The notes below the pieces were generated by a model. The model was given only the letters and a program-made list of their open reading frames with translations. It was not told where the DNA came from and did not search any database. From Streptomyces chromofuscus (GTDB taxonomy: Bacteria > Actinomycetota > Actinomycetes > Streptomycetales > Streptomycetaceae), in NCBI RefSeq assembly GCF_015160875.1, contig NZ_CP063374.1:3410001-3474000 (forward strand): a stretch of 64,000 nt of DNA. The letters run 5' to 3'. Shown here piece after piece: positions 21,227 through 30,385 of the stretch; within the stretch, counting starts at the first letter, position 1; every line of letters starts with the position of its first letter. The translations under genes were made by a program, and so were the position numbers.

Positions 21227-21362
21227 TGCCGCGGCAGGCAACGTGTGCCCGGCAAGGAGCGGCGTCCGGTGCGTGCTCCGGGGGTCCCCCCGGCCGGAGG
21301 CCGGTGCGGCGGGAGGGCGTGCCGGGCGTCGCGACGGGGTGAACGTTGCCTGTCGCGGCACT
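21225..21362. repeat. 138-bp element with 20-bp terminal inverted repeats
   Basis: The arms 21225-21244 and 21343-21362 are complementary over 19 of 20 bases, beginning AGTGCCGC and ending GCGGCACT. Inside, TGCCCGGCA and TGCCGGGCG extend the pairing after short bulges, and a central CCGGGGG/CCCCCGG hairpin fills the loop. It lies between the convergent pmt and the small secreted-protein gene, overlapping the pmt stop codon. It could be a MITE-like remnant or a bidirectional terminator. Confidence 0.7.
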
Positions 21363-21408
21363 GGCGCCGCGTGGCACCGGTGCCCCCTGGCTTCCGTGCC
21401 GGCGGGCG

Positions 21409-21777
21409 TCAGCGCCGGTAGTCGTCGCAGCGCCAGGACGTGCGGTCGAACGCGGCCTCGTAGGCGTGCCGGTAGCCGGTGCGGTAGCCGGCCCGGTAGT
21501 CGCGGTTGCCGCGGTCGGTCCAGGGGCGGTAGTTGTCGCGGTAGTCGCACTTGCGGCCGTCCCGGGCCCCGTCGTGCCAGCCGCGCCGGGATCCGTCGTT
21601 GTAGCCGCGGCGGTAGTCGCGGGCCGAGGTGGGAGCGAGGGCGTCGACGGACGCCGGTGCCGCCACGGCTGCCGTGCCGAGGGCGGAGGCCTGCGGAGCC
21701 GCTGCCGACGGGAGCGCGAAAGCGGTTGCGAAGGCGAGGGGAGCCACGAGCGAGACCATGATCCTTCGTGTGCGCAT
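21409..21777 (-). CDS. Small secreted Tyr/Arg/Asp-rich repeat protein
   Basis: A 122-residue protein with a Sec signal peptide (RTRRIMVSLVAPLAFATAFALPSAAA, cleavage near residue 27). The mature part is built of short aromatic-basic units: DYRRGYNDGSRRGWHDGARDG, then DYRAGYRTGYRHAYEAAF. Two Cys residues (KCDY and RCDDYRR) may form a disulphide. AAGGAGG precedes ATG 21777, giving a strong start. Extracellular or wall-associated; function unknown. Confidence 0.78.
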   Translation of the reverse strand: MRTRRIMVSLVAPLAFATAFALPSAAAPQASALGTAAVAAPASVDALAPTSARDYRRGYNDGSRRGWHDGARDGRKCDYRDNYRPWTDRGNRDYRAGYRTGYRHAYEAAFDRTSWRCDDYRR

Positions 21778-22001
21778 GCCGGCCTCCTTGCGGGCACGAG
21801 TGCAGAGGAAGGCCCGAGTTGAGCACCAGAAGGAAAACGTGAGAAAAGGTGCAGAGCCCTCGTTTCCTTGGTACTCCTCCCCCACTTGGGTGTCCAATCG
21901 AACGCACGTGTCCCAGGTCTAACGATCTGAAAAACACTCGCCCCTCCCGACACAGCTCCCGCCTAGAGTGCGGGGGACTGTGCAGGGGGAGGGGGCGCGT
22001 C

Positions 22002-23633
22002 ATGCGCAAGGGGGTCAAGGCTGCTGTCGTCGGCAGTGTGTTCGCGGTGATGGTGGGCGGCGCCGGGTACGGCGCCTTCAACTTCGTCTCCGCGCTCAGC
22101 GGTGACGGGGGGACAGCGGCCGCGGGCGAGCCCGAGCCGGTCAGGACCGGACCGCCGAGCAGCGCGGAGGTCGAGGAGACGACCCGTCAGTTCTTCGCGG
22201 CCTGGCAGAGGGGCCGGGGCACCGAGGCGGCGTCGTACACGAACTTCGCCGACGAGGCCGAGCCCGTGCTGGCGTCCTTCGGGCAGGACGCGCATCTCAC
22301 CGACGTGCGCATCACACCAGCAAAGGCACAGGGCCGCACCGTGCCGTTCACCGTGAAGGCGACGGTGTCGTACGGCGGGAAGTCCAAGCCGCTGGCGTAC
22401 GACAGCCGGCTCACCGTGGTGCGCGGCGAGAGCACCGGGCGGGCGCTGGTCGACTGGGAGCCGTCCGTGGTGCACCCGAGTCTGAAGGACGGTGACATCC
22501 TTGTCACCGAGGAGGCGGCGAACCCGCAGATCGAGGCGGTGGACCGCGACGGCACCGTGCTGTCGAAGGAGAAGTACCCCTCCCTCGGCCCGATCCTGGA
22601 CGAACTGCGCGCCCGCTACGGCGACAAGGCCGGCGGCACGCCGGGCGTCGAACTCGCCGTCCGGCACACCGCGACCGGGGCCGCCGACACCACGCTGCTC
22701 ACCCTCTCGAAGGGCGAACCGGGCCGACTGCGCACGACGCTGAGCGCGACCGCGCAGGAAGCCGCCGAGAAGGCGGTCGCCCGGTACGAGCAGTCCTCCG
22801 TCGTCGCCGTCAAGCCGAGCACCGGCGAGATCCTGGCCGTCGCCAACCACCGCGCGGACGGCTGGAACGCGGCGTTCCTCGGACAGGTGGCGCCCGGTTC
22901 CACGATGAAGATCATCAGCGCGGCGACGTTCATCGACAACGGGCTCACCAGCATGGACGGGCCCGCGCCCTGCCCCGACGAGGCGGTCTCGGAGAGCCAG
23001 ACCTTCCACAACCTCGCCGGCATGAGGCCGAACGAGAACGCCACCCTCTCCGAGAGCTTCGCGCGCTCCTGCAACACGGCCTTCATCAAGTTCGCGGACG
23101 AGGTGAAGGTGGACTCCCTGACCCGGGAGGCGCAGGACCGGTTCGGGATCGGCCGGAACGACTGGAAGGTCGGCGTCCCCTCGTTCGACGGCTCGGTGCC
23201 CGCCTCCGGCGGCCCGGACACGGCCGCCAACCTGATCGGGCAGGGGCAGGTGCAGATGAGCCCGCTGAACATGGCGTCGGTCACGGCGACCGCGACGACG
23301 GGCGCCTTCCGGCAGCCGGTGATCGTGCCGCAGGACCTGGACGGACGCGAACTGGCCACGGCGCGGGGGCTGTCCGGGAACACCGTCGGCCAGCTGCGCG
23401 CCATGATGAACCGCACCGCCACCAGCGGCACCGCCGCCTCCGTGATGTCCGGACTGTCCGGCAGCATCGGCGCGAAGACCGGCTCGGCGGAGGTCGACGG
23501 CAACGCCAAGGCGGACAGCTGGTTCACTGGCTACCGCGACGACATCGCCGCGGCGGCCATGGCCCAGCAGGGCGGACGGGGCGGCGAGGCGGCGGGTCCG
23601 ATCGTGGCGGCCGTGCTGCGTGCGGGTGGCTGA
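22002..23633 (+). CDS. Penicillin-binding protein (class B-like transpeptidase with NTF2-like N-domain)
   Basis: A 543-residue membrane-anchored D,D-transpeptidase. An N-terminal helix (AAVVGSVFAVMVGGAGYGAF) precedes a MecA_N/NTF2-like domain (about residues 55-170), then the catalytic domain. Active-site motifs: SxxK as GSTMKI (Ser about 300), SCN as RSCNTAF (about 355), and KTG as KTGSAEV (about 492). It cross-links peptidoglycan outside the membrane. The ATG at 22002 has GGGGGAGGGGG upstream; the longer open frame is leader sequence. Tandem with a paralogue. Confidence 0.92.
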   Translation: MRKGVKAAVVGSVFAVMVGGAGYGAFNFVSALSGDGGTAAAGEPEPVRTGPPSSAEVEETTRQFFAAWQRGRGTEAASYTNFADEAEPVLASFGQDAHLTDVRITPAKAQGRTVPFTVKATVSYGGKSKPLAYDSRLTVVRGESTGRALVDWEPSVVHPSLKDGDILVTEEAANPQIEAVDRDGTVLSKEKYPSLGPILDELRARYGDKAGGTPGVELAVRHTATGAADTTLLTLSKGEPGRLRTTLSATAQEAAEKAVARYEQSSVVAVKPSTGEILAVANHRADGWNAAFLGQVAPGSTMKIISAATFIDNGLTSMDGPAPCPDEAVSESQTFHNLAGMRPNENATLSESFARSCNTAFIKFADEVKVDSLTREAQDRFGIGRNDWKVGVPSFDGSVPASGGPDTAANLIGQGQVQMSPLNMASVTATATTGAFRQPVIVPQDLDGRELATARGLSGNTVGQLRAMMNRTATSGTAASVMSGLSGSIGAKTGSAEVDGNAKADSWFTGYRDDIAAAAMAQQGGRGGEAAGPIVAAVLRAGG

Positions 23634-23766
23634 CGTCACCCGCACAGACGGGGACTCTAGGGTGGTGCCGTCGTTGGGGACTGTGAGGACCACGAGGCCG
23701 GTACGGCCGTAAGGGCCGCGCCGAGCGCGGGGGCGGGCCCGGAATCGCGCGGAGGATCGGGAAGAA

Positions 23767-25437
23767 GTGGGCAAGAGAAGGCGCGTCGCCGAGCGACGGA
23801 AGACGAGGCCCGCCGTCATCGGCGGGGTGATCGCCGTGGTCGTGGGCGGCGCCGGGATCGGTGCCTACGCGCTGTTCGGCGGCGGGGCGGCGGCCGAGGA
23901 CGGCACGTCCATCACGGCCGCCGAGCGGGAGAAGGCGCGGACCGGCCCGCTGTCGGCGAAGGAGGTCACCACCGCGGCCCAGGCGTTCCTCACGGCCTGG
24001 CAGCAGGGGGAGGTGACCGGCGCGGCGGCCGCCACCGACGACGCCGCGGCGGCGAAGGCGCTGCTGGCCGCGTACGCCAAGGACGCGCACATCGAGGGCC
24101 TCTCGCTCACCCCGGGCACGCGCACGGGCGACACCGTGCCGTTCACGGTGAAGGGCACGGTGTCGTACCAGGGCGTCAGCAAGCCGCTGAGCTACCGCAG
24201 TTCGCTGACGGTCGTGCGGCGGGCCGCGGACGGCGCGCCGCTGGTCGGCTGGCAGCCGTCGGTGCTCCACCCCGACCTGCGCGCGGGCGACCGGTTCGTG
24301 ACCGGCGAGGCGGGTACGCCGCCGGTCACGGCGCTGGACCGGGACGGCGAGGAACTGACCACCGAGAAGTACGCGTCGCTCGGGCCGGTGCTGGACGGGC
24401 TGCGCGAGAAGTACGGCAAGACGGCGGGCGGCAAGGCCGGCGTCGAGCTGCGGGTGGTCCGGGGCAAGGCCTCCCAGAAGCAGAAGCTGTCCGACAAGAC
24501 GGTCCTGGAGCTGAGCGAGGGCACGCCGGGCGAGGTGAAGACGACGCTCAGCGCGACCCTGCAGGCCGCCGCGGAGCAACAGGTCGCCTCACGCGCGCGG
24601 GCCTCGGTGGTCGTCCTGCGGCCCTCGACGGGCGAGATCCTGGCGGTCGCGAACGGCAACCCGAACTTCAACACCGCGTTCCAGGGTTCGCTCGCGCCCG
24701 GTTCGACGATGAAGGTCATCACGTCGTCCCTGCTCATCGAGAAGGGGCTCGCCTCGCCGGAGAAGGCGCATCCGTGCCCCAAGTACTTCTCGTACGGCGG
24801 CTGGAAGTTCCAGAACGACGACAAGTTCGAGATCAAGGGCGGCACGTTCACCGCGAGTTTCGCGCGGTCCTGCAACACGGCGTTCATCAGCCAGGCGCCC
24901 GAGCTGGACGACGACGACCTGACCAAGCAGGCCCAGCAGGTGTTCGGTCTGTCGCTGAACAACTGGTCGGTCGGCGTGCCGACCTTCGACGGTGCCGTGC
25001 CGGTGCAGTCGGCCGCCCCGATGGCGGCCTCGCTCATCGGACAGGGCGGGGTGCGGATGAACCCGCTGAACATGGCGTCGGTCTCGGCGACCGTGAAGGC
25101 GGGCGTCTTCCACCAGCCCTACCTGGTCGCGCCGTCGGTGGACGACCGCACGCTCGCCAAGGCCTCGCGCACGATGTCCGCGGACACGCTGGCGAAGCTG
25201 CGCGAGCTGATGGCGTACACGGCGGCGTACGGCACGGCGGCGGAGGCGATGGCGGGGGTCTCGGGCGACGTCGGCGCGAAGACCGGCTCCGCGGAGGTCG
25301 ACGGTCAGAAGAAGCCCAACGGCTGGTTCACCGCGTTCCGGGGCGATCTCGCCGCCGCCGGTGTGGTGCAGGCGGCCGGACACGGCGGGGAGACGGCCGG
25401 ACCGATCGTGGCGGCGCTGCTGAAGCAGGGCGGCTGA
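23767..25437 (+). CDS. Penicillin-binding protein (paralogue of the upstream gene)
   Basis: A 556-residue paralogue with identical architecture: basic N-terminus, one helix (VIGGVIAVVVGGAGIGAYALF), NTF2-like domain, then transpeptidase domain. Motifs are GSTMKV (Ser about 313), RSCNTAF (about 370) and KTGSAEVDGQ (about 505). GTG start with GGAAGAA upstream, 133 bp after the first gene. It is convergent with the SsgA-like gene 33 bp away; PBP-SsgA neighbours fit a role in sporulation-specific wall synthesis, by inference. Confidence 0.92.
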   Translation: MGKRRRVAERRKTRPAVIGGVIAVVVGGAGIGAYALFGGGAAAEDGTSITAAEREKARTGPLSAKEVTTAAQAFLTAWQQGEVTGAAAATDDAAAAKALLAAYAKDAHIEGLSLTPGTRTGDTVPFTVKGTVSYQGVSKPLSYRSSLTVVRRAADGAPLVGWQPSVLHPDLRAGDRFVTGEAGTPPVTALDRDGEELTTEKYASLGPVLDGLREKYGKTAGGKAGVELRVVRGKASQKQKLSDKTVLELSEGTPGEVKTTLSATLQAAAEQQVASRARASVVVLRPSTGEILAVANGNPNFNTAFQGSLAPGSTMKVITSSLLIEKGLASPEKAHPCPKYFSYGGWKFQNDDKFEIKGGTFTASFARSCNTAFISQAPELDDDDLTKQAQQVFGLSLNNWSVGVPTFDGAVPVQSAAPMAASLIGQGGVRMNPLNMASVSATVKAGVFHQPYLVAPSVDDRTLAKASRTMSADTLAKLRELMAYTAAYGTAAEAMAGVSGDVGAKTGSAEVDGQKKPNGWFTAFRGDLAAAGVVQAAGHGGETAGPIVAALLKQGG

Positions 25438-25470
25438 CCGCTTCCGGAGGACTCGGGACCGCTTCCGGTC

Positions 25471-25830
25471 TCAGCGGCTCACGGGGGTGGCGGCGGCCAT
25501 GTAGGTGCGCCGCAGGAAGCGAAGGAGCGCCTTGGTGTCGAACTGGACGACCGCGGTGCCCTGCGGGGAGTGGAACTCGACCACGGCCTGCACCCGCCCC
25601 AGCGGCCAGACCCGGACGTCGCCGGAGCCGGCCGGGGCGCGCAGGCCCCGTTCGAGGAGCTCCCGGGCGAAGGTCCACTCGTGCGGGCCGGGCAGGGATA
25701 TCCGGACCGCACGCGGATCATGGTCGGGGTCGTAGCGCAGGACGACCGGGATCGCTCCCAGCTCGTCGAGCACCTGGACGTCGCTGTCCGTGACGATGTG
25801 GGCTCGCGCGTACTGTTCGACCACGGACAT
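25471..25830 (-). CDS. ssgE: SsgA-like sporulation and cell-division protein
   Basis: A 119-residue SsgA-like protein (SALP), a family confined to morphologically complex actinobacteria that steers septum and wall synthesis. Recognisable segments are VVLRYDPDHDPRAVRISL, WTFARELLERGLRAPAG, DVRVWP, and VVQFDTKALLRFLRRTYMA. Length and fold are normal. The symbol ssgE rests on position beside two PBP genes, which from memory is the arrangement around SCO3156-SCO3158; the SALP call itself is firm. Confidence 0.85.
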   Translation of the reverse strand: MSVVEQYARAHIVTDSDVQVLDELGAIPVVLRYDPDHDPRAVRISLPGPHEWTFARELLERGLRAPAGSGDVRVWPLGRVQAVVEFHSPQGTAVVQFDTKALLRFLRRTYMAAATPVSR

Positions 25831-25962
25831 CGGAACGACCCCTTACGGTGCGTGACGATCGCGGAAACCGTGCATCCGCTTCCCCCTCCAATGTCCCATA
25901 TTTTCGGGATTACGCCTGCCGGAGCGACTTATCTCAGCTTCACAGCGAGCAAGAGGTCGCTC

Positions 25963-25979
25963 TTGCAAAACGTTTGCAT
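25963..25979 (+). promoter_or_regulatory. Nur-like (nickel uptake regulator) box
   Basis: TTGCAA-AACGT-TTGCAT matches the tTGCaa-N5-ttGCAA consensus reported for the Fur-family nickel regulator Nur in S. coelicolor, differing only in the last base. It ends 19 bp before the GTG of the transporter gene. No cobalamin riboswitch is visible in the 168-bp leader. This favours nickel-dependent repression. Confidence 0.65.
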
Positions 25980-25998
25980 TAAGCCTCATCATCTAACC

Positions 25999-27054
25999 GT
26001 GCATGTACCCGACGGATTCATCAACGCCCCGACGTCCGCCGTGGCCGGAGTCGTCGCCGCCGGCGCCATCGCCGTGAGCCTGCGCGGCGCGCGCCGGGAG
26101 CTGGACGAGCGGACCGCGCCGCTGGCCGGACTGGTGGCGGCCTTCATCTTCGCCGTGCAGATGCTGAACTTCCCCGTCGCGGCCGGAACCAGCGGCCATC
26201 TGCTCGGCGGCGCCCTCGCCGCGATACTCGTGGGGCCCTTCACGGGCGCCCTGTGCATATCCGTCGTCCTGCTGATGCAGGGCGTCCTCTTCGCGGACGG
26301 CGGCCTGACCGCGCTCGGCGTGAACATCACGGACATGTCGATCGTCGGCGTCGGCGTCGCCTACGTCGTCTTCCGCGGCCTGGTGAAGGTGCTGCCGCGC
26401 ACCCGGCGGACGGTCACCGCCGCCTCCTTCGTCGCCGCGCTGGTCTCGGTGCCGGCCGCCGCCCTCGCCTTCACCGCGTTCTACGCGGTCGGCGGCACCA
26501 CCGACGTGGCCATCGGCAAGGTGGCCACCGCCATGGTCGGCGTGCACCTGCTCATCGGCATCGGCGAAGCCGTGATCACCGCGCTGACCGTCGGCGCCGT
26601 CGTCGCGGTACGGCCGGACCTCGTCCACGGCTCCCGGGACCTGCGCCGGCCGCTGAAGCTGCGGGTCGGCGGCGAACTCGTCGACGTCCCCGCCGCCGGG
26701 GCGCCCGCGCCCGCCGCCCGGACCTCCCGCCGCACGCTGTGGATCAGCGGACTCGTCACCTCCCTCGTGCTCGCCGGGTTCGTCAGCTTCTACGCCTCCG
26801 CGAGCCCCGACGGGCTGGAGAAGGTCGCCGAGGACAAGGGCTTCGCCGCGTCCGCCGAGGAACACCACACCGCCGACTCCCCGCTCGCCGACTACGGCGT
26901 CAAGGACCTCGACGACGCCCGTCTCTCCGGCGGCCTCGCCGGCGTGATCGGTGTCGGCGTCACGGTCGCCGCCGGCAGCGCCGTCTTCTGGGCGGTGCGC
27001 AGGCGGCGTACGGACGAGGCGGCCGACGTGTCGCCGACCCCCACGGGCGTCTGA
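25999..27054 (+). CDS. ECF-type nickel/cobalt transporter substrate component with fused N-subunit (NikMN/CbiMN-like)
   Basis: A 351-residue membrane protein. The N-terminus is V-H-V-P-D-G-F, carrying the His2 that binds metal in this family, so the GTG at 25999 is the natural start; no ribosome site precedes it and translation may be leaderless. Residues 1-220 form the seven-helix M domain (AAGTSGHLLGGALAAI, GVNITDMSIVGVG). A second region with PDGLEKVAEDKGF is the CbiN/PDGLE-type domain, fused here. The upstream Nur box suggests nickel. Confidence 0.9.
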   Translation: MHVPDGFINAPTSAVAGVVAAGAIAVSLRGARRELDERTAPLAGLVAAFIFAVQMLNFPVAAGTSGHLLGGALAAILVGPFTGALCISVVLLMQGVLFADGGLTALGVNITDMSIVGVGVAYVVFRGLVKVLPRTRRTVTAASFVAALVSVPAAALAFTAFYAVGGTTDVAIGKVATAMVGVHLLIGIGEAVITALTVGAVVAVRPDLVHGSRDLRRPLKLRVGGELVDVPAAGAPAPAARTSRRTLWISGLVTSLVLAGFVSFYASASPDGLEKVAEDKGFAASAEEHHTADSPLADYGVKDLDDARLSGGLAGVIGVGVTVAAGSAVFWAVRRRRTDEAADVSPTPTGV

Positions 27055-27055
27055 C

Positions 27056-27817
27056 ATGGGCGCCGGGCACGCCCACAAGCTCTACCGGCACGGCTCGTCG
27101 CCCGTGCACGCCCTGCCGCCGCACACCAAGCTCGCCGCGACGTTCGCCTTCGTGGTCGTCGTGGTGTCCACGCCGCGCGAGGCGATGTGGGCGTTCGGGG
27201 TGTACGCCGTCCTGCTGGGCGTGGTCGCCGCGCTCGCCCGGGTGCCTACGGGCTTCCTGCTCAAACGGCTGCTGATCGAGGTGCCGTTCGTCGCGTTCGC
27301 CGTGCTGCTGCCGTTCGTGGCGGAGGGCGAGCGCGTCGAGGTGCTGGGCATGTCGCTGAGCGTCAGCGGACTGTGGGGCGCCTGGAACGTGCTCGCCAAG
27401 GGCACCCTGGGCGTCGCCGCGTCCGTCCTGCTGGCCGCCACGACCGAACTGCGGGAACTGCTGCTCGGCCTGCAGCGGCTGAAGCTGCCGCCGCTGCTGG
27501 TGCAGATCGCGTCGTTCATGATCCGGTACGGCGACGTGATCACCGACGAGATGCGGCGGATGCGCATCGCGCGGGAGTCGCGCGGCTTCGAGGCGCGCGG
27601 CCCGCGGCACTGGGCCGTGCTCGCCAAGTCGGCGGGCGCGCTGTTCATCCGCTCCTACGAGCGCGGGGAACGGGTGCACCTGGCGATGGTCAGCCGGGGG
27701 TACGCCGGCGTCATGCCGGTGATCGACGAGGCGACCGCGTCCCGGGCGCAGTGGTCGTACGCCCTCACCCTGCCGTGTGCCGCCCTGGTCGTCTGTCTGC
27801 TGGGATGGGTGCTGTGA
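27056..27817 (+). CDS. ECF transporter transmembrane (T) component, CbiQ/NikQ
   Basis: A 253-residue membrane protein with five to six hydrophobic helices. The conserved coupling segment appears as DEMRRMRIARESRGF, followed by a second helix with SYERGERVHLAMVSRGY; both A-R-G-type motifs link the T component to the ATPase. HKLYRHGSSPVHALPPHTKL is the usual N-terminus. It starts 1 bp after the previous gene's stop, and its own stop overlaps the ATPase start. Confidence 0.92.
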   Translation: MGAGHAHKLYRHGSSPVHALPPHTKLAATFAFVVVVVSTPREAMWAFGVYAVLLGVVAALARVPTGFLLKRLLIEVPFVAFAVLLPFVAEGERVEVLGMSLSVSGLWGAWNVLAKGTLGVAASVLLAATTELRELLLGLQRLKLPPLLVQIASFMIRYGDVITDEMRRMRIARESRGFEARGPRHWAVLAKSAGALFIRSYERGERVHLAMVSRGYAGVMPVIDEATASRAQWSYALTLPCAALVVCLLGWVL

Positions 27818-28566
27818 CTGAAGCTTCCCTGGAGGTCTCCGGCCTCGCCTTCGCCTACCCCGACGGGCACCAGGCCCTGTTCGGCGTGGACTTCCGCATC
27901 GAGCGCGGCGAGCGGGTCGCGCTGCTCGGGCCGAACGGCGCCGGCAAGACGACGCTGGTGCTGCACCTCAACGGCATCCTCGGCGGCGGCACGGGCTCGG
28001 TGCGGGTCGCCGGGCTGCCCGTGGACCGCGCGAACATGGCCGTGGTCCGGCGGAAGGTCGGGATCGTCTTCCAGGACCCCGACGACCAGTTGTTCATGCC
28101 GACCGTCCGCGAGGACGTGGCCTTCGGACCGGCGGCGGCCGGGCTCAAGGGGGCGGAGCTGGAGGCGCGCGTGGAGCGGGCGCTGGAGCAGGTCGGGATG
28201 GCCGCCTTCACGGACCGCCCGCCGCACCACCTGTCCTTCGGGCAGCGGCGCCGGGTCGCCGTGGCGACCGTGCTCGCCATGGAGCCGGAGATCCTCGTCC
28301 TGGACGAGCCGTCCTCCAACCTCGACCCCGCCTCGCGGCGCGAACTCGCCGACATCCTGCGCTCGCTGGACGTGACCGTGCTCATGGTCACGCACGACCT
28401 GCCGTACGCCCTCGAACTGTGCCCGCGCGCACTGGTCCTGAGCGAGGGCGTGATCGCGGCGGACGGGCATACCGGCGCCCTGCTCTCCGACGAGGCGCTG
28501 ATGCGCGCCCACCGTCTGGAGCTGCCGTTCGGTTTCGACCCGCGCTCCGTCGCGACGGGCGCGTGA
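27805..28566 (+). CDS. ECF transporter ATPase component, CbiO/NikO
   Basis: An ABC ATPase of about 250 residues. Walker A is LLGPNGAGKTTL, the Q-loop region is GIVFQDPDDQLF (typical of CbiO), the signature is HLSFGQRRRVAVA, Walker B is ILVLDEPSSNLD, and the H-loop is VTHDL. It powers metal uptake with the two preceding products. The ATG at 27805 and the in-frame GTG at 27814 (GTGA overlap with the previous stop) are both plausible starts. Confidence 0.93.
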   Translation: MGAVTEASLEVSGLAFAYPDGHQALFGVDFRIERGERVALLGPNGAGKTTLVLHLNGILGGGTGSVRVAGLPVDRANMAVVRRKVGIVFQDPDDQLFMPTVREDVAFGPAAAGLKGAELEARVERALEQVGMAAFTDRPPHHLSFGQRRRVAVATVLAMEPEILVLDEPSSNLDPASRRELADILRSLDVTVLMVTHDLPYALELCPRALVLSEGVIAADGHTGALLSDEALMRAHRLELPFGFDPRSVATGA

Positions 28567-28683
28567 CGCGGGGCCCCTCCGTGTTACCCCCGGTTGCCAC
28601 CCCCTAGCAACAGCAGCCCGGCTACCGGCCAGTACCTTGTGCTCGCTCTAGTTGCGCGTTCATGTTTCCAGGGGAGGCCACCC

Positions 28684-29130
28684 TTGACCGACGGCACCGC
28701 CGCCGACACCCGCCCGAAGAAGATCATGTACGTCGCCGAGGCCACCTCGCACGGCGGCCGGGAGGGCTATGTCACCAGCCAGGACGGGCAGATCGAGCTG
28801 AAGGTGGCGATGCCGCCGGAGCTGGGCGGAGACGGCAACGGCACCAACCCGGAGCAGCTGTTCGCCGCCGGCTACAGCACCTGCTTCCACAACGCCCTGA
28901 TCCTGGTCGGCAACCGGTCCGGCTACGACCTGGCCGGGTCCACCGTCGCCGCGAAGGTCGGCATCGGCCCCAACAAGCAGCGCGGCTACGGTCTCGCCGT
29001 CGCCCTGAGCGTGTCGCTGCCGGTCCTCGACCCGGACGTCGCGGCCCGGCTGGTGGACGAGGCCCACGAGGTGTGCCCCTACTCCAACGCCACCCGCGGC
29101 AACATCGACGTCACGATTCTGCTGGGCTGA
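28684..29130 (+). CDS. OsmC/Ohr family organic hydroperoxide resistance protein
   Basis: A 148-residue protein with the two reactive cysteines of the family: AAGYSTCFHNALI and HEVCPYSNATRGN. It detoxifies organic peroxides through thiols. LGGDGNGTNPEQLFAAGY is the conserved lead-in to the first Cys. The start is a TTG at 28684 with GGGGAGG six bases upstream; the longer frame upstream lacks a ribosome site. Single gene with its own promoter region after the transporter operon. Confidence 0.92.
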   Translation: MTDGTAADTRPKKIMYVAEATSHGGREGYVTSQDGQIELKVAMPPELGGDGNGTNPEQLFAAGYSTCFHNALILVGNRSGYDLAGSTVAAKVGIGPNKQRGYGLAVALSVSLPVLDPDVAARLVDEAHEVCPYSNATRGNIDVTILLG

Positions 29131-29218
29131 CGCCGACGGGGCGCGACCGAGGAATCGCAGGTCGGCCGTGGGCGTTGCACGCACTGTCGCAGGCGAGTGA
29201 AGTGAACGGAGTTCGGAC

Positions 29219-30382
29219 GTGGACGTGAACGGCACAGTGGCCGAGGGCTTCGAGCCGGTCGGGGCAGCGTTCGCACGGAACTTCGAGGCGCTGGGTGACC
29301 GGGGCGCCGCCGTGACCGTCTACCGGGACGGGCGCAAGGTCGTCGACCTGTGGGGCGGCACGAAGGACGTCGACGGCACGGCGCCCTGGGAGCGCGGCAC
29401 CGCGCAGGTCGTGCGCTCGGCGACGAAGGGCGTCGCCGCCGCCGTGCTCCTGCTGCTGCGCCAGCGGGGCGAGCTGGACCTGGACGCTCCGGTCGGCGAG
29501 CTGTGGCCGGAGTACAAGGCCGCGGGCAAGGAGCGCACCCTCGTACGGCATCTGCTCGCGCACCGGGCCGGGGTGCCGGTGCTGGACCGGCCGCTGACCC
29601 CGGCCGAGGCCGCCGACCCGGACCTCGGCGCCGCGGCCGTGGCCGCGCAGGCGCCCGTGTGGGAACCGGGGAGCGCGCACGGGTACCACGCGCAGACGTA
29701 CAGCTGGCTGGTCGGGGAGGTGGTGCGGCGGGTCACCGGGCGTCCGATCGGGCAGTGGATCGCCGACGAGATCGCCGGGCCGGTCGGCGCCGATGTGTGG
29801 CTCGGGCTCCCGGACGGTGTGACGGCGCGCGTGGGGCGGGTCGGGAAGGTGGCGGCCCCGGAGCAGGCGGGCGGGCTGAGGACGCGGCCCAAGCGGGCGG
29901 TCGCCGACGCGTACGCCGATCCCGGCTCCCTGACCCGGCGCGCCTTCGGCGCGATATCCCCGGCGCCGGACGAGAACGACCCCGCCTACCGGGCTGCCGC
30001 CCTGCCCGCCTCCAACGGCATCGCGACGGCGGACGGACTGGCCCGTTTCTACGCCTCGCTGATCGGTGAGGTGGACGGCGGCGTACGGCTGTTCACGCCG
30101 GAGACCGTGGAGCTGGCGCGCGCCGAGGAAGCGGCCGGGCCGGACCGGGTGCTCGTCGTGGGCACCCGCTTCGGGCTCGGCTACATGCTGCACGGCAGCG
30201 CGTCCCCGCTGCTCTCCCCCACGTCCTTCGGCCACCCCGGGCGCGGCGGCGCGCTGGGGTTCGCGGACCCCGACTCGGGCATCGCCTTCGGCTACGTCAC
30301 CAACGGCTTCCGCAAGAGCGTGACGGCGGACCCGCGGGCGCAGGCGCTGGTACGGGCGCTGCGGGGTGTCGTCGAGGCCTGA
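29219..30382 (+). CDS. Serine hydrolase of the beta-lactamase/EstB family
   Basis: A 387-residue class C beta-lactamase-like protein without a signal peptide, so cytosolic. The nucleophile is in VVRSATKGVAAAVLL (S-x-x-K), the Tyr motif in YHAQTYSWLVGEVV, and the C-terminal HPGRGGALGFADPD replaces the K-T-G box. Such proteins are usually esterases or peptidases. GTG start with CGGAG upstream. It ends only 3 bp from the convergent epimerase-like gene, the probable left border of the cluster. Confidence 0.88.
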   Translation: MDVNGTVAEGFEPVGAAFARNFEALGDRGAAVTVYRDGRKVVDLWGGTKDVDGTAPWERGTAQVVRSATKGVAAAVLLLLRQRGELDLDAPVGELWPEYKAAGKERTLVRHLLAHRAGVPVLDRPLTPAEAADPDLGAAAVAAQAPVWEPGSAHGYHAQTYSWLVGEVVRRVTGRPIGQWIADEIAGPVGADVWLGLPDGVTARVGRVGKVAAPEQAGGLRTRPKRAVADAYADPGSLTRRAFGAISPAPDENDPAYRAAALPASNGIATADGLARFYASLIGEVDGGVRLFTPETVELARAEEAAGPDRVLVVGTRFGLGYMLHGSASPLLSPTSFGHPGRGGALGFADPDSGIAFGYVTNGFRKSVTADPRAQALVRALRGVVEA

Positions 30383-30385
30383 GGG

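Noticed and set aside
25831..25998. Cobalamin riboswitch upstream of the CbiM-like gene
   Set aside because: The 168-bp leader lacks a recognisable B12-box-like conserved core; the Nur-like box explains control better.
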